Below, one piece after another: positions 51,398 to 58,956 of a stretch of 64,000 bases of DNA. The notes below the pieces were generated by a model. The model saw nothing but the letters and a program-made list of their open reading frames with translations, ran no database searches and was not told the DNA's origin. This DNA is from Streptomyces sp. NBC_00557 (lineage in GTDB: Bacteria; Actinomycetota; Actinomycetes; Streptomycetales; Streptomycetaceae), in contig NZ_CP107796.1 of NCBI RefSeq assembly GCF_036345995.1, positions 1,240,001 through 1,304,000 of the forward strand, in the 5' to 3' direction. The position numbers and the translations under genes are program-made. Every line of letters starts with the position of its first letter. The first letter of the stretch is position 1.

Positions 51398-52069
51398 TCA
51401 GTTCTCGGGGGCCGGGACGATCGTGAGGTGGGCGCCCGGGCCGCGCGGGCGGCGTGGGCGGCGCACCGGCGCGGCGGGCCGGCGGCCCTCGCGCAGGACC
51501 AGCGTCAGCCGCCGGTAGCCGAGGTCCCGCAGCACATGGGGCGTCTCCTCGACGACGCGGCACTCGGTGGGGCCGCGGCGCGGGTCGGGGTGGCGCAGCA
51601 GCCGCACGGCACCGTCGAGCCGGGCCGCGCTCTCGCCGACGGCGCGGATCCAGTGCGGCAGGCCCTGCCGGTAGGCGGCCTCCAGGAGCGGGTCCTGGGC
51701 GAGGTCGCGGCGGATCGCCTGGAGTTCGTGGTCGTGGCCGTACGTCTCCAGGGCGGCCCTGAGGTGGGCCAGCATCGGCAGGCACCAGCCCTGCTCGTGC
51801 TCGCCGAGCACGTCGCCCGCGTCCGGATGGAACAGGACGAACCGCAGGAGGTTGTCCTGGGGCATGGCCGTCACGTGCCGGCGCACCCCGCGGAAGAGCG
51901 TCTCGAAGGCGCCGTTGGCCATGACGACGTCCCAGCGGTGGTCGACGACCACGGACGGGCAGGCGAGGGACTCCAGCAGGACGGCGTAGTCCTGGAGGTA
52001 CGCCTGGGTCTCGCAGGTCTCGGGGACGGGCCGCGGTGCCGGCCGCTGCCCTCCTGCCTGATGTGCCAT
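51398..52069 (-). CDS. MmyB-like ligand-binding protein without HTH domain
   Basis: This 223-residue protein consists mostly of the PAS-like MmyB ligand-binding domain: LLESLACPSVVVDHRWDVVMANGAFETLF, PQDNLLRFVLFHPDAG and LRAALETYGHDHELQAIRRDLAQDPLLEAAYR. In most Streptomyces relatives this domain follows an XRE HTH, but here nothing DNA-binding precedes it. The tail after about residue 185 is Arg/Pro-rich. It is divergent from an XRE-type regulator, which could be its partner (inference). Confidence 0.75.
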   Translation of the reverse strand: MAHQAGGQRPAPRPVPETCETQAYLQDYAVLLESLACPSVVVDHRWDVVMANGAFETLFRGVRRHVTAMPQDNLLRFVLFHPDAGDVLGEHEQGWCLPMLAHLRAALETYGHDHELQAIRRDLAQDPLLEAAYRQGLPHWIRAVGESAARLDGAVRLLRHPDPRRGPTECRVVEETPHVLRDLGYRRLTLVLREGRRPAAPVRRPRRPRGPGAHLTIVPAPEN

Positions 52070-52181
52070 CGGGAGGTCACCCCTCTTGCCTCTGCGGCCT
52101 TCACGCGGCCCTGCGATCCTGCGGCCCCCGGCAAGACCGTGTCAACTATCGTGGCATTTCGCGGCCGTTGAAGGCTGAAAT

Positions 52182-52199
52182 TCGCCACAGTTGTGGCGA
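52182..52199. promoter_or_regulatory. Perfect inverted repeat in the MmyB-like/XRE divergent region
   Basis: TCGCCACA-GT-TGTGGCGA forms an 8-bp perfect dyad with a 2-nt centre, located between the two divergent regulators. A partial copy (TCGTGGCA) occurs 31 bp upstream at 52149-52156. It is a likely operator for the XRE protein. Confidence 0.6.
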
Positions 52200-52323
52200 C
52201 ACCTGGATGTGAGTTCGAGGCACCCGCTACTCTCCGGGAAGTTCACGGCGATCGCTCGTGAGAAGCACCGGCTCAGCAACACGGACACATCGGAAGCCCT
52301 TGAGAGACGTAGGAGTTCTGTCG

Positions 52324-52980
52324 GTGACGGATGGCTACGAGGATCCGGGCGCCACGGCGACCGCCCAGCTGCCGGCCGTCGTCGCCCGCGTCACCGCGCT
52401 CGCCGACCGGCTCGGCGTGCCGCATGCCGAGGTCTTCGACGTCGGGCGGCTCTCCTTCGCCTGCGGCGTCCCGGAGCCGGTGGTCAAGGCCCTGCTCGCC
52501 GGCCGGCCCGCCGGTGAGCCGGACGTCCAGGCGCGTTTTCTGCAGCGCCTGGGCCTGCTGCGACGCACCCGTCTGAAACCGAACGGCCGCAAGTACACCC
52601 AGCAGGAGATCGCCGACGGCGCGGGCATGTCGCGGCAGCAGGCCGGCGCGCTCATCAACGGCGACCGGCGGCCCACCATGGAGCACTGCGACGCGCTGCA
52701 GCGCTTCTTCAAGGTGCACGCCGGCTTCCTCACCGCGGAGGACCCCGAGGCGCTGGCGGGCGCGCTGCAGCGCACCGAGCAGGAGCTGCTGACCAAGCTC
52801 GCCGACCGGGAGCGGGCCGCGGCCGGGGCCGAGGAGGACGCGCTGGAGCGGCTGCTGCAGGACCACGGGGTGCGGGGCATAGCGTGGCGGGCCGCGCAGT
52901 TGCCCACCGACCAGCACCGGGACAAGGTCGCGGAGTGGCTCGACATGCTGCTGGAGAGCGTCAAGCGGCCCGAGTCGTGA
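52324..52980 (+). CDS. XRE-type helix-turn-helix regulator paired with an HExxH protein
   Basis: This 218-residue protein contains a central Cro/C1-like HTH: KYTQQEIADGAGMSRQQAGALINGDRRPTMEHCDALQRFF (about residues 94-133). Flanking regions are helical. I chose the GTG at 52324 behind AGGAG; the frame is open back to 52258. Its stop lies 14 bp before the preferred start of a gene for a zinc-protease-like protein, an arrangement like XRE-ImmA/IrrE or toxin-antitoxin pairs. Confidence 0.8.
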   Translation: MTDGYEDPGATATAQLPAVVARVTALADRLGVPHAEVFDVGRLSFACGVPEPVVKALLAGRPAGEPDVQARFLQRLGLLRRTRLKPNGRKYTQQEIADGAGMSRQQAGALINGDRRPTMEHCDALQRFFKVHAGFLTAEDPEALAGALQRTEQELLTKLADRERAAAGAEEDALERLLQDHGVRGIAWRAAQLPTDQHRDKVAEWLDMLLESVKRPES

Positions 52981-52994
52981 GCCGGGGGAGGACT

Positions 52995-53552
52995 GTGGGC
53001 ATCGGCAGGGACATGCGCCGGCTGTGCAACGAACTGGTGGGCGGGGTACGGCTGCCCGCGCCCGCGCCACCGGGCGAGCTGTACGGCGCGCTGTGCGCGG
53101 CGATGAGCCGCCGCCGGGGCCGCCCGGTGCACTTCCGTGCGGCCGCCTTCCCGCCGGGCACGGCGAGCGGGCTGTGGCTCGACCTGACCGACCGGGACCT
53201 CGTGGTCGTGGAGGAACGCACCGCGCCCGACCACCAGTTGGTGATTCTCGGCCATGAGCTGTGGCACATGCAGGCCGACCACCGCGGCCACCACGTCGAC
53301 GGCGTGGGGGTCGCCACGCGGCTGCTGCACGACGACACCGACCAGGAGGCGCTGCAGGCCACCGTGCAGCGGGTCGCGGCGCGGACCCGGTTCGACCTGA
53401 CCGAGGAGCGGCAGGCCGAGACGTTCGGTCTGCTTCTGGCCAGCAAGTGCCGTACGTGGCTCGCTGGTTCGGCCCTGCGCGGCCCGGTGCAGCGCGACGA
53501 CGTGGCCGGGCGCATCGAGGCGTCGCTGGGCTATCCGGGGCCGCAGGGCTGA
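52995..53552 (+). CDS. ImmA/IrrE-like HExxH metallopeptidase or toxin component
   Basis: This 185-residue protein carries the zinc-binding motif HELWH within LVILGHELWHMQADH (about residues 90-104) and a downstream EERQAETFGLLLASK helix that supplies the third ligand in this fold. Proteins of this type cleave or inactivate their XRE partner repressors, or are annotated as toxin components. The GTG at 52995 lies after GGGGGAGG; an alternative GTG at 52977 overlaps the upstream stop by four bases. Confidence 0.78.
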   Translation: MGIGRDMRRLCNELVGGVRLPAPAPPGELYGALCAAMSRRRGRPVHFRAAAFPPGTASGLWLDLTDRDLVVVEERTAPDHQLVILGHELWHMQADHRGHHVDGVGVATRLLHDDTDQEALQATVQRVAARTRFDLTEERQAETFGLLLASKCRTWLAGSALRGPVQRDDVAGRIEASLGYPGPQG

Positions 53553-53777
53553 TCCGGACGGCCGTACGGCGCCGGAGTCCGGGGCCGGTACACGGTCACG
53601 CACCGCACGGTGTGCCCCCGCGCCCGGGCTCCCTTCCGGACCCCGGTGACAGGCTTCGGGCTGCGCCGAGCGGGCGAACCGGAGCGGAGCCGGGGGGCGT
53701 TGTCAGTGGTGGGCGGCAAGCTGGAGAGTGCGCCGCAGGGCGCGCGACCGTGATGCCTACTCGGGGAGAGCCGACCG

Positions 53778-54005
53778 ATGCCCACCGCCGTACTGACCGA
53801 CCGTGAGCGCACCGCCGTGCAGGCCTACCTTCGGCTGCTGCACACGGTGCGCGCCGCCTTCGACGGGCCGCCGGACGGCGGCCGGCCCGCCCTCGTGCCG
53901 CCGGCCGTGCTGGCCGAGGCGGAGCGCGCCCTGGCGCACGCGGGCCTCGCGGGCAACGAGGAGGAGTTCTTCCGCCTGCTGCGCGACTGGTGCCCGCCGG
54001 ACTGA
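53778..54005 (+). CDS. Small hypothetical protein
   Basis: This 75-residue, mainly helical acidic protein begins MPTAVLTDRERTAVQAYLRLLHTVRAAF and ends EEEFFRLLRDWCPPD. It has no signal, membrane helix or known motif. The ATG is preceded by GGGGAGAG. It follows the metallopeptidase gene by 225 bp in the same direction and faces the PPTase gene. Confidence 0.62.
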   Translation: MPTAVLTDRERTAVQAYLRLLHTVRAAFDGPPDGGRPALVPPAVLAEAERALAHAGLAGNEEEFFRLLRDWCPPD

Positions 54006-54036
54006 CCGCGCCGGTGCGGACGGCCGCCACCGTGCC

Positions 54037-54714
54037 TCAGGAGTGCGGGACGGCCACCGCGGTGAGGGCCAGGCCGTCGCGTGCGGCCCACCGGCCCTCG
54101 AAGGCCTGCAGCCGGCGGCCGCCGACCTGGGGCCCGGGGACGAGGAGTTCGGCGCGCAGGGTGCCGTGCGGCCGGCCGCCGGGGGCCGCGTGGAGGGTGA
54201 TGTCGGCCTCGGAGAAGTCCAGCCAGGCGCCGGTCAGCGGGAACCACGCCTTGTAGACGGACTCCTTGGCGCTGAACAGGATCCGCTCCCAGTGCACGCC
54301 GGGCTGCCGCTCGCGCAGCCGGGCGATCCGCCCGGCCTCGGCGGGCAGGACGATGTGGCCCGCGTCGTCGGGGAGCGGCTCGTGCGGCTCGGCGTCGATG
54401 CCGAGGGAGGCCAGGTCGCCGGCGCGGGCCAGGGCGGCGGCGCAGTAGCCGTCGCAGTGGGTCATGCTGCCGATCAGGCCGGCCGGCCAGCGCGGTGCGC
54501 CCCGTTCGCCGCGCAGGACGGACTGCGCCGGCACGCCGAGCTTCTCCATGGCGCGCCGGGCGCAGCCGCGCACGGCGGCGAACTCGCGGCGGCGCTTGGC
54601 CACCGCGCGCTCGACGAGCGCTGCCTCCCCGGGGTGCAACCCGGCGTCCCACAGCGGGTCGTCACGGTGCGCCTCCACGGCCACGACCGACTCCGGGAGC
54701 AGCTCCTCGATCAC
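54037..54714 (-). CDS. 4'-phosphopantetheinyl transferase (Sfp type)
   Basis: This 225-residue enzyme has motifs GSMTHCDGYCAAAL, SLGIDAEPHEPL (Mg-binding D-x-E) and ILFSAKESVYKAWFPLTG (KExxxK). It transfers the phosphopantetheine arm from CoA to carrier proteins of polyketide, peptide or fatty-acid assembly lines. Its start lies 53 bp inside the end of the upstream metallophosphoesterase gene, implying co-translation. From memory it corresponds to SCO6673. No biosynthetic cluster is adjacent, so it may act on carrier proteins elsewhere. Confidence 0.9.
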   Translation of the reverse strand: MIEELLPESVVAVEAHRDDPLWDAGLHPGEAALVERAVAKRRREFAAVRGCARRAMEKLGVPAQSVLRGERGAPRWPAGLIGSMTHCDGYCAAALARAGDLASLGIDAEPHEPLPDDAGHIVLPAEAGRIARLRERQPGVHWERILFSAKESVYKAWFPLTGAWLDFSEADITLHAAPGGRPHGTLRAELLVPGPQVGGRRLQAFEGRWAARDGLALTAVAVPHS

Positions 54715-55567
54715 CGGCTTCGACCTCCGTCGGCAGGATGCGGCGCAGCCGGCCCGGCGGCTCCGGGCGCTTGCGCCATTCGCGGGGATAGCCGACGGAG
54801 ACCTCCTCGAAGCGGACTCCGTCGTGCCAGGTGGTGCGCGGGATGTGCAGATGGCCGTAGACCATCGCCGCGACCGGGAACCGCCGGTGCCAGTCGGCGG
54901 TCAGCAGGGTGCCGCACCACATGGCGAACTCGGGGTACCACAGCACCTCGGTGGGGTGCCGGTGCAGCGGATAGTGGTTGACCGGTACGACCGGCAGGCC
55001 GGCGGGCAGCTCGGCGAGCCTGCGCTCGGTCTCGGCGACCCGCGCCCGGCACCAGGCGTCACGGGTCGGATAGGGATCGGGGTGCAGCAGGTACTCGTCG
55101 TTGCAGACGACGCCGGTGCCCTCGGCGTAGGCCAGCCCCTCGGCCTTGGTGGCGCAGCCGGGCGGCAGGAACGAGTAGTCGTACAGCAGGAACAGCGGGG
55201 CCACGGCGACCGGGCCGCCGGGCCCCTGCCACACGGGGTAGGGGTCCTCGGGGGTGACGACGCCCAGCTCGCGGCAGAGTCCGACCAGGTGCTCGTAGCG
55301 GGCGACGCCGCGCAGGGTGACCGGATCCTTCGGATGGGTCCACAGCTCGTGGTTGCCGGGCGCCCACAGCACCTTTCGGAACCGGCCCGCGAGCTTCTCC
55401 AGGGTCCAGCGGATGTCGGCGACCGTCTCGGCGACGTCGCCGGCCACGATCAGCCAGTCCTCGTCGCTCTCGGGCCGCATGTCCTCGACCAGGGCGCGGT
55501 TCTCCGGATAGCCGATGTGCAGGTCGCTGATGGCCAGCAGTTGTCCGGCCCCGGCCGCAGACGTCAC
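54662..55567 (-). CDS. Metallophosphoesterase
   Basis: This 301-residue calcineurin-like enzyme has the metal-site motifs ISDLHIG (D-x-H), VAGDVAE (GD), PGNHELW (GNHE), VVPVNHYPLH and GHLHIPR. Substrate unknown; pairing with a PPTase in Streptomyces has led to speculation about acyl carrier or CoA-derived substrates, which I cannot support further. The start is GTG at 55567 behind AAGGGGAG; the upstream open frame is not supported. Confidence 0.85.
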   Translation of the reverse strand: MTSAAGAGQLLAISDLHIGYPENRALVEDMRPESDEDWLIVAGDVAETVADIRWTLEKLAGRFRKVLWAPGNHELWTHPKDPVTLRGVARYEHLVGLCRELGVVTPEDPYPVWQGPGGPVAVAPLFLLYDYSFLPPGCATKAEGLAYAEGTGVVCNDEYLLHPDPYPTRDAWCRARVAETERRLAELPAGLPVVPVNHYPLHRHPTEVLWYPEFAMWCGTLLTADWHRRFPVAAMVYGHLHIPRTTWHDGVRFEEVSVGYPREWRKRPEPPGRLRRILPTEVEAGDRGAAPGVGRGRGGAP

Positions 55568-55887
55568 CCGGCTCCCCTTCCGATCATCCTCTGCCGGGAC
55601 CACGAGAACACATTTCCGCAGACCGGACAAGACGCTCCCCGGCCGCCGCGCCGGCGGCCCGCGGCACGGGGCGCGCAGCGGCCGTACGGACCCCGGCGCG
55701 CCTCCTGGACGGGCGCCGGAAATCCGTAACGTCCGCGTTGCACGCGAGGGCTCTTGAAAGCCGTATGATCGCCTCGACACCATCACCCCAATCCCCCTTT
55801 TCGCAGGGGTGCTTCGGTGTCCCTTCCTTCCTCCTGCCCGGGCCCGGGCCGCTGCGCCCTGCCCGCACACCATGAAAGGCGGCCTGC
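55568..55887. other. Divergent intergenic region with structured leader
   Basis: This 320-bp spacer lies between the phosphoesterase and ATP-grasp genes. The right half holds a -10-like TATGAT and a strong two-part stem-loop (listed separately). The left half shows nothing distinctive. Confidence 0.5.
55764..55821 (+). promoter_or_regulatory. -10 box and stem-loop leader before the ATP-grasp gene
   Basis: TATGAT (55764-55769) resembles a -10; TTGCAC at 55738 is a possible but over-spaced -35. Immediately downstream, GACACC (55776-55781) pairs with GGTGTC (55816-55821) and ACCCC (55785-55789) pairs with GGGGT (55806-55810), forming a two-segment hairpin ending 66 bp before the ATG. It could be a terminator-like attenuator or an RNA regulator. 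Confidence 0.45.
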
Positions 55888-57015
55888 ATGCTCTCTCGCG
55901 TACGCGTCTGGCTCAACCGCACGTACGCGGAGAACGTGTTCTTCATGGATCAGCTGCGCAGAAATCCCAGCGACCGCGCGGTGGAGATCCACGCCACGCA
56001 CGCCGACCCGGACTCCCCGGTCCTGGCCGCCGCCGACACCGCCGACCTGGAGCCGGACGGGCTGTCCCCGGCCGCGTACGTCGAGTACGCCCTCGACCAG
56101 TGCGCCCGGCGCGGCATCGACGTGTTCGTGCCGCGGCTGCACCAGGCGGCGATCGTGGCGCACCGCGCGGAGTTCGCGGCGGCCGGTACGGCACTGCTGG
56201 CGCCGACGCCCGAGGCGGTGGCCGTCTTCGAGGACAAGGCGACCGCGTACGAGGCGGTCCGCTCGGTGGGGGTGCCGGTGCCGCCGTGGTGGCGGGTCCG
56301 CACCGCCGACGAACTCCTCGCCGCGGTCGAGGAGTTGGAGGCCGGCGGGCACAGGGCGTGCTTCAAGCCGGCCGCCGGCGCGGGCGGGGTCGGATTCCGC
56401 GTGATCACCCGCGCGCCGTTCTCGCTGGCCCATCTCGAGGGGTTCCCGGGCCCGTACGTCCAGCTCGACCTGGTCGTCGAGGCGCTGCGGCGGTCCGGGG
56501 AGCCGGTGGACTGGCTGGTGATGCCGCGCCTGGACCAGCCCGAGGTGTCCGTGGACTGCCTGACCGGGACGGACAACCGGCTGCGGCTCGCGGTGGGCCG
56601 CACCAAGAACGGGCGCCGCAGGGGCTTCACGCTGGACGAGCGGTGGCTGGAACCGGCCCGGCTGATCGCGGAGGGCTTCGGGCTGCACCATCTGTCCAAC
56701 GTCCAGTTCCGGATGTTCGGCGACCGGCCCGTGCTGATGGACGTCAACACCCGGCCCGCCGGGGGGCTGCACCAGCTGTCGCTGTGCGGGGTGAACGCGC
56801 CGTGGGCGGCGGTGCAGTTGGCGCTGGGCGAGGACCCCGGGGTCCTCGAGCCGCCGTTCCTGGGGCAGGACTACACAGTGGTGGCCGGGCCGCGGTCGCT
56901 GCTGCCCGTGCCTGCGGCGCTTCCGCAGCAGAGGGCGGAGTCGGCCGACGTGCTGCTGCCGAAGGTGCCCGCGCCCGCTCCGGCACCCGAAACGGCCCAG
57001 GTCCTGCCGCTCTAG
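55888..57015 (+). CDS. ATP-grasp domain protein
   Basis: This 375-residue protein has an ATP-grasp core: VAVFEDKATAYEAVRSVGVPVPPWW, the ATP loop RACFKPAAGAGGVGFRVI, VDCLTGTDNR and the metal-binding VLMDVNTRPAGGLHQLS. Such enzymes form carbon-nitrogen or carbon-sulfur bonds by acyl phosphate activation. No partner substrate gene is apparent; the neighbouring PPTase and phosphoesterase are divergent. The C-terminal 50 residues are Pro/Ala-rich. The ATG at 55888 begins MLSRVRVWLNRTYAENVFFMDQLRR. Confidence 0.8.
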   Translation: MLSRVRVWLNRTYAENVFFMDQLRRNPSDRAVEIHATHADPDSPVLAAADTADLEPDGLSPAAYVEYALDQCARRGIDVFVPRLHQAAIVAHRAEFAAAGTALLAPTPEAVAVFEDKATAYEAVRSVGVPVPPWWRVRTADELLAAVEELEAGGHRACFKPAAGAGGVGFRVITRAPFSLAHLEGFPGPYVQLDLVVEALRRSGEPVDWLVMPRLDQPEVSVDCLTGTDNRLRLAVGRTKNGRRRGFTLDERWLEPARLIAEGFGLHHLSNVQFRMFGDRPVLMDVNTRPAGGLHQLSLCGVNAPWAAVQLALGEDPGVLEPPFLGQDYTVVAGPRSLLPVPAALPQQRAESADVLLPKVPAPAPAPETAQVLPL

Positions 57016-57080
57016 ACCGCCCGCCGGCCCGGTTCCGGTGTGGCCGGCCGCACCCGCGGCGGAGCGGCATGTCCCCTACA

Positions 57081-57104
57081 GCCCGCGCCTCTTGAGGCGC
57101 GGGC
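57081..57104 (+). terminator. Hairpin terminator after the ATP-grasp gene
   Basis: GCCCGCGCCT (57081-57090) and AGGCGCGGGC (57095-57104) form a perfect 10-bp stem with a CTTG loop, followed by CCCCCTT. It sits between the ATP-grasp stop and the chitinase promoter. Confidence 0.75.
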
Positions 57105-57108
57105 CCCC

Positions 57109-57137
57109 TTGACAGCCGCATTGGTCCATACCAAATT
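57109..57137 (+). promoter_or_regulatory. Chitinase promoter overlapped by a DasR-like box
   Basis: TTGACA (57109-57114) is followed after 17 bp by CAAATT (57132-57137). ATTGGTCCATACCAAA (57120-57135), with the perfect arms TTGGT/ACCAA, lies in the spacer and over the -10. It matches the published DasR site ACTGGTCTAGACCAGT at 11 of 16 positions by my count. Repression by DasR and relief by aminosugar phosphates is known for Streptomyces chi genes; its use here is inferred. Confidence 0.65.
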
Positions 57138-57201
57138 CTTCAGCGCACCTCCGCACACTCCCGTGCACTCCCGAACACCCTTTTCCCCACAGGGAGATCG
57201 C

Positions 57202-58887
57202 GTGCGCAATCCACTCGGGCGTCACAGACGCCGGCTTCTCGCCCTGCTCGGTGCCGCCGCCCTCGCCGTCGGCGGGGCCGTCGCCCTCCCGGGCACCGCT
57301 CAGGCGGCCAACGTCCTCACCAACCCCGGCTTCGAGTCCGGCGGCCTCTCCCCCTGGACCTGCACCGGCAACCTCGGCTCGGTCGTCTCCTCCCCCGTGC
57401 ACGGCGGCGCCAAGGCGCTCCAGGGCGCCGTGACCGACAGCGACAACGCGCAGTGCAGCCAGACGGTCGCCGTGCAGCCGAACACGACCTACACCCTCAG
57501 CGGCTGGGTCCGCGGCAGTTACGTCTACCTGGGCGTGAACGGCGGCGCCTCGACCTGGACGACCTCGCCGACGGCGTACAGCCAGTTGAGCGTCTCCTTC
57601 ACCACCGGCGCCTCGCAGACCAGCGCCACCGTCTATGTCCACGGCTGGTACGCCCAGGGCACCTACTGGGCCGACGACATCAGCCTGGACGGCCCGGGCG
57701 GCGGGGGCGGCGGGGACACGCAGGCGCCGACCGCGCCGACGGGCCTGACCTCCACCGGCAAGACGTCGTCCAGCGTCTCGCTGTCGTGGAACGCCGCCAC
57801 GGACAACGTGGGCGTGACCGGTTACGACATCTACAGCGGCTCGAACCAGGTGCTGACCGTCTCCGGCACGTCCGCCACGGTCAGCGGGCTCTCGCCCAGC
57901 ACGTCGTACACCTTCACGGTGAAGGCGCACGACGCGGCCGGGAACGTCTCGGCCGCCTCCAACGCCGTCTCCGTGACCACGAACGCGGGCGGCGGTGGCG
58001 GCACCGGGTTCAAGCAGGCCGCGCCGTATCTGTACGAGGGCTGGGGCGATCCGCCGAGCCCGACGACGGTGATGAGCGCGACCGGCATCAAGTGGTTCAC
58101 GATGGCGTTCGTGCTGGACTCCGGCGGCTGCACCCCGGCCTGGGACGGCAGCCGGCCGCTCACCGGCGGCGCCGACCAGAGCGCGATCAACGCGATCCGC
58201 TCCGCCGGCGGGGACGTCGTGCCGTCCTTCGGCGGCTGGCAGGGCAGCAAGCTCGGCGCCAACTGCTCCTCGGCCGCCGCGCTGGCCGGCGCGATCCAGA
58301 AGGTGATCGACGCCTACGGCCTGAAGGCGGTCGACATGGACATCGAGAACACGGACGAGTTCGAGAACGAGGCCGTCCAGGCGAAGATCCTCACCGCGCT
58401 GAAGACGGTCAAGGCGAACAACCCCGGCCTGAAGACCATCGTCACCTTCGGCACCTCCACCACGGGCCCGACGTACTACGGCAACCGGCTCATCGAGCAG
58501 GCGCAGTCGCTCGGCGCGAACATCGACGTGTTCACCATCATGCCGTTCGACTTCGGCGGCGGCTCGGACATGTACGGCAACACCGTGAACGCGGCGGAGG
58601 GCCTGAAGAACAAGCTGAGGTCGACCTTCGGCTGGGACGACGCGACCGCCTACGCCCACATCGGCATCTCAGGCATGAACGGCCTGTCCGACCAGCAGGA
58701 GACGACCACCCCGGCGATCTGGACCCAGATCCGGGACTGGGCGAACTCCCGCCACATCGCGCGGCTCGCCTTCTGGGCGGTCAACCGCGACCGGCCGTGC
58801 GCGGGCGGCGGCGTGGTGAGCAACTGCTCCGGCATCAGCCAGAACACCTGGCAGTTCACCTCCATCACGGCCGGGTTCACCGGCTGA
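57202..58887 (+). CDS. Secreted GH18 chitinase with CBM and FnIII domains
   Basis: This 561-residue protein has a signal peptide ending PGTAQAA (about residue 36), an N-terminal carbohydrate-binding module (NVLTNPGFESGGLSPWTC, about 36-165), a fibronectin III domain (APTAPTGLTSTGKTSSSVSLSWNAATDN, about 176-265), and a C-terminal GH18 barrel. The catalytic DxDxE is AVDMDIENTDE with acid E382. The domain layout is typical of Streptomyces family-18 chitinases of the subfamily B type. The GTG at 57202 follows AGGGAG. Confidence 0.93.
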   Translation: MRNPLGRHRRRLLALLGAAALAVGGAVALPGTAQAANVLTNPGFESGGLSPWTCTGNLGSVVSSPVHGGAKALQGAVTDSDNAQCSQTVAVQPNTTYTLSGWVRGSYVYLGVNGGASTWTTSPTAYSQLSVSFTTGASQTSATVYVHGWYAQGTYWADDISLDGPGGGGGGDTQAPTAPTGLTSTGKTSSSVSLSWNAATDNVGVTGYDIYSGSNQVLTVSGTSATVSGLSPSTSYTFTVKAHDAAGNVSAASNAVSVTTNAGGGGGTGFKQAAPYLYEGWGDPPSPTTVMSATGIKWFTMAFVLDSGGCTPAWDGSRPLTGGADQSAINAIRSAGGDVVPSFGGWQGSKLGANCSSAAALAGAIQKVIDAYGLKAVDMDIENTDEFENEAVQAKILTALKTVKANNPGLKTIVTFGTSTTGPTYYGNRLIEQAQSLGANIDVFTIMPFDFGGGSDMYGNTVNAAEGLKNKLRSTFGWDDATAYAHIGISGMNGLSDQQETTTPAIWTQIRDWANSRHIARLAFWAVNRDRPCAGGGVVSNCSGISQNTWQFTSITAGFTG

Positions 58888-58901
58888 CCCCACCGAACCG
58901 G

Positions 58902-58926
58902 CGGCCGGTCCCACGAGGGCCGGCCG
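58902..58926. terminator. Hairpin between convergent chitinase and GH4 genes
   Basis: CGGCCGG (58902-58908) pairs with CCGGCCG (58920-58926) around an 11-nt loop, 14 bp after the chitinase stop. Confidence 0.55.
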
Positions 58927-58956
58927 TCCCGGCGCGCTCGCCGGGGCCCGTACCGG

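Noticed and set aside
54662..54714. Frameshift between phosphoesterase and PPTase genes
   Set aside because: The 53-bp overlap is between two complete proteins with normal ends and starts in different frames, so it is a coupled overlap rather than a break.
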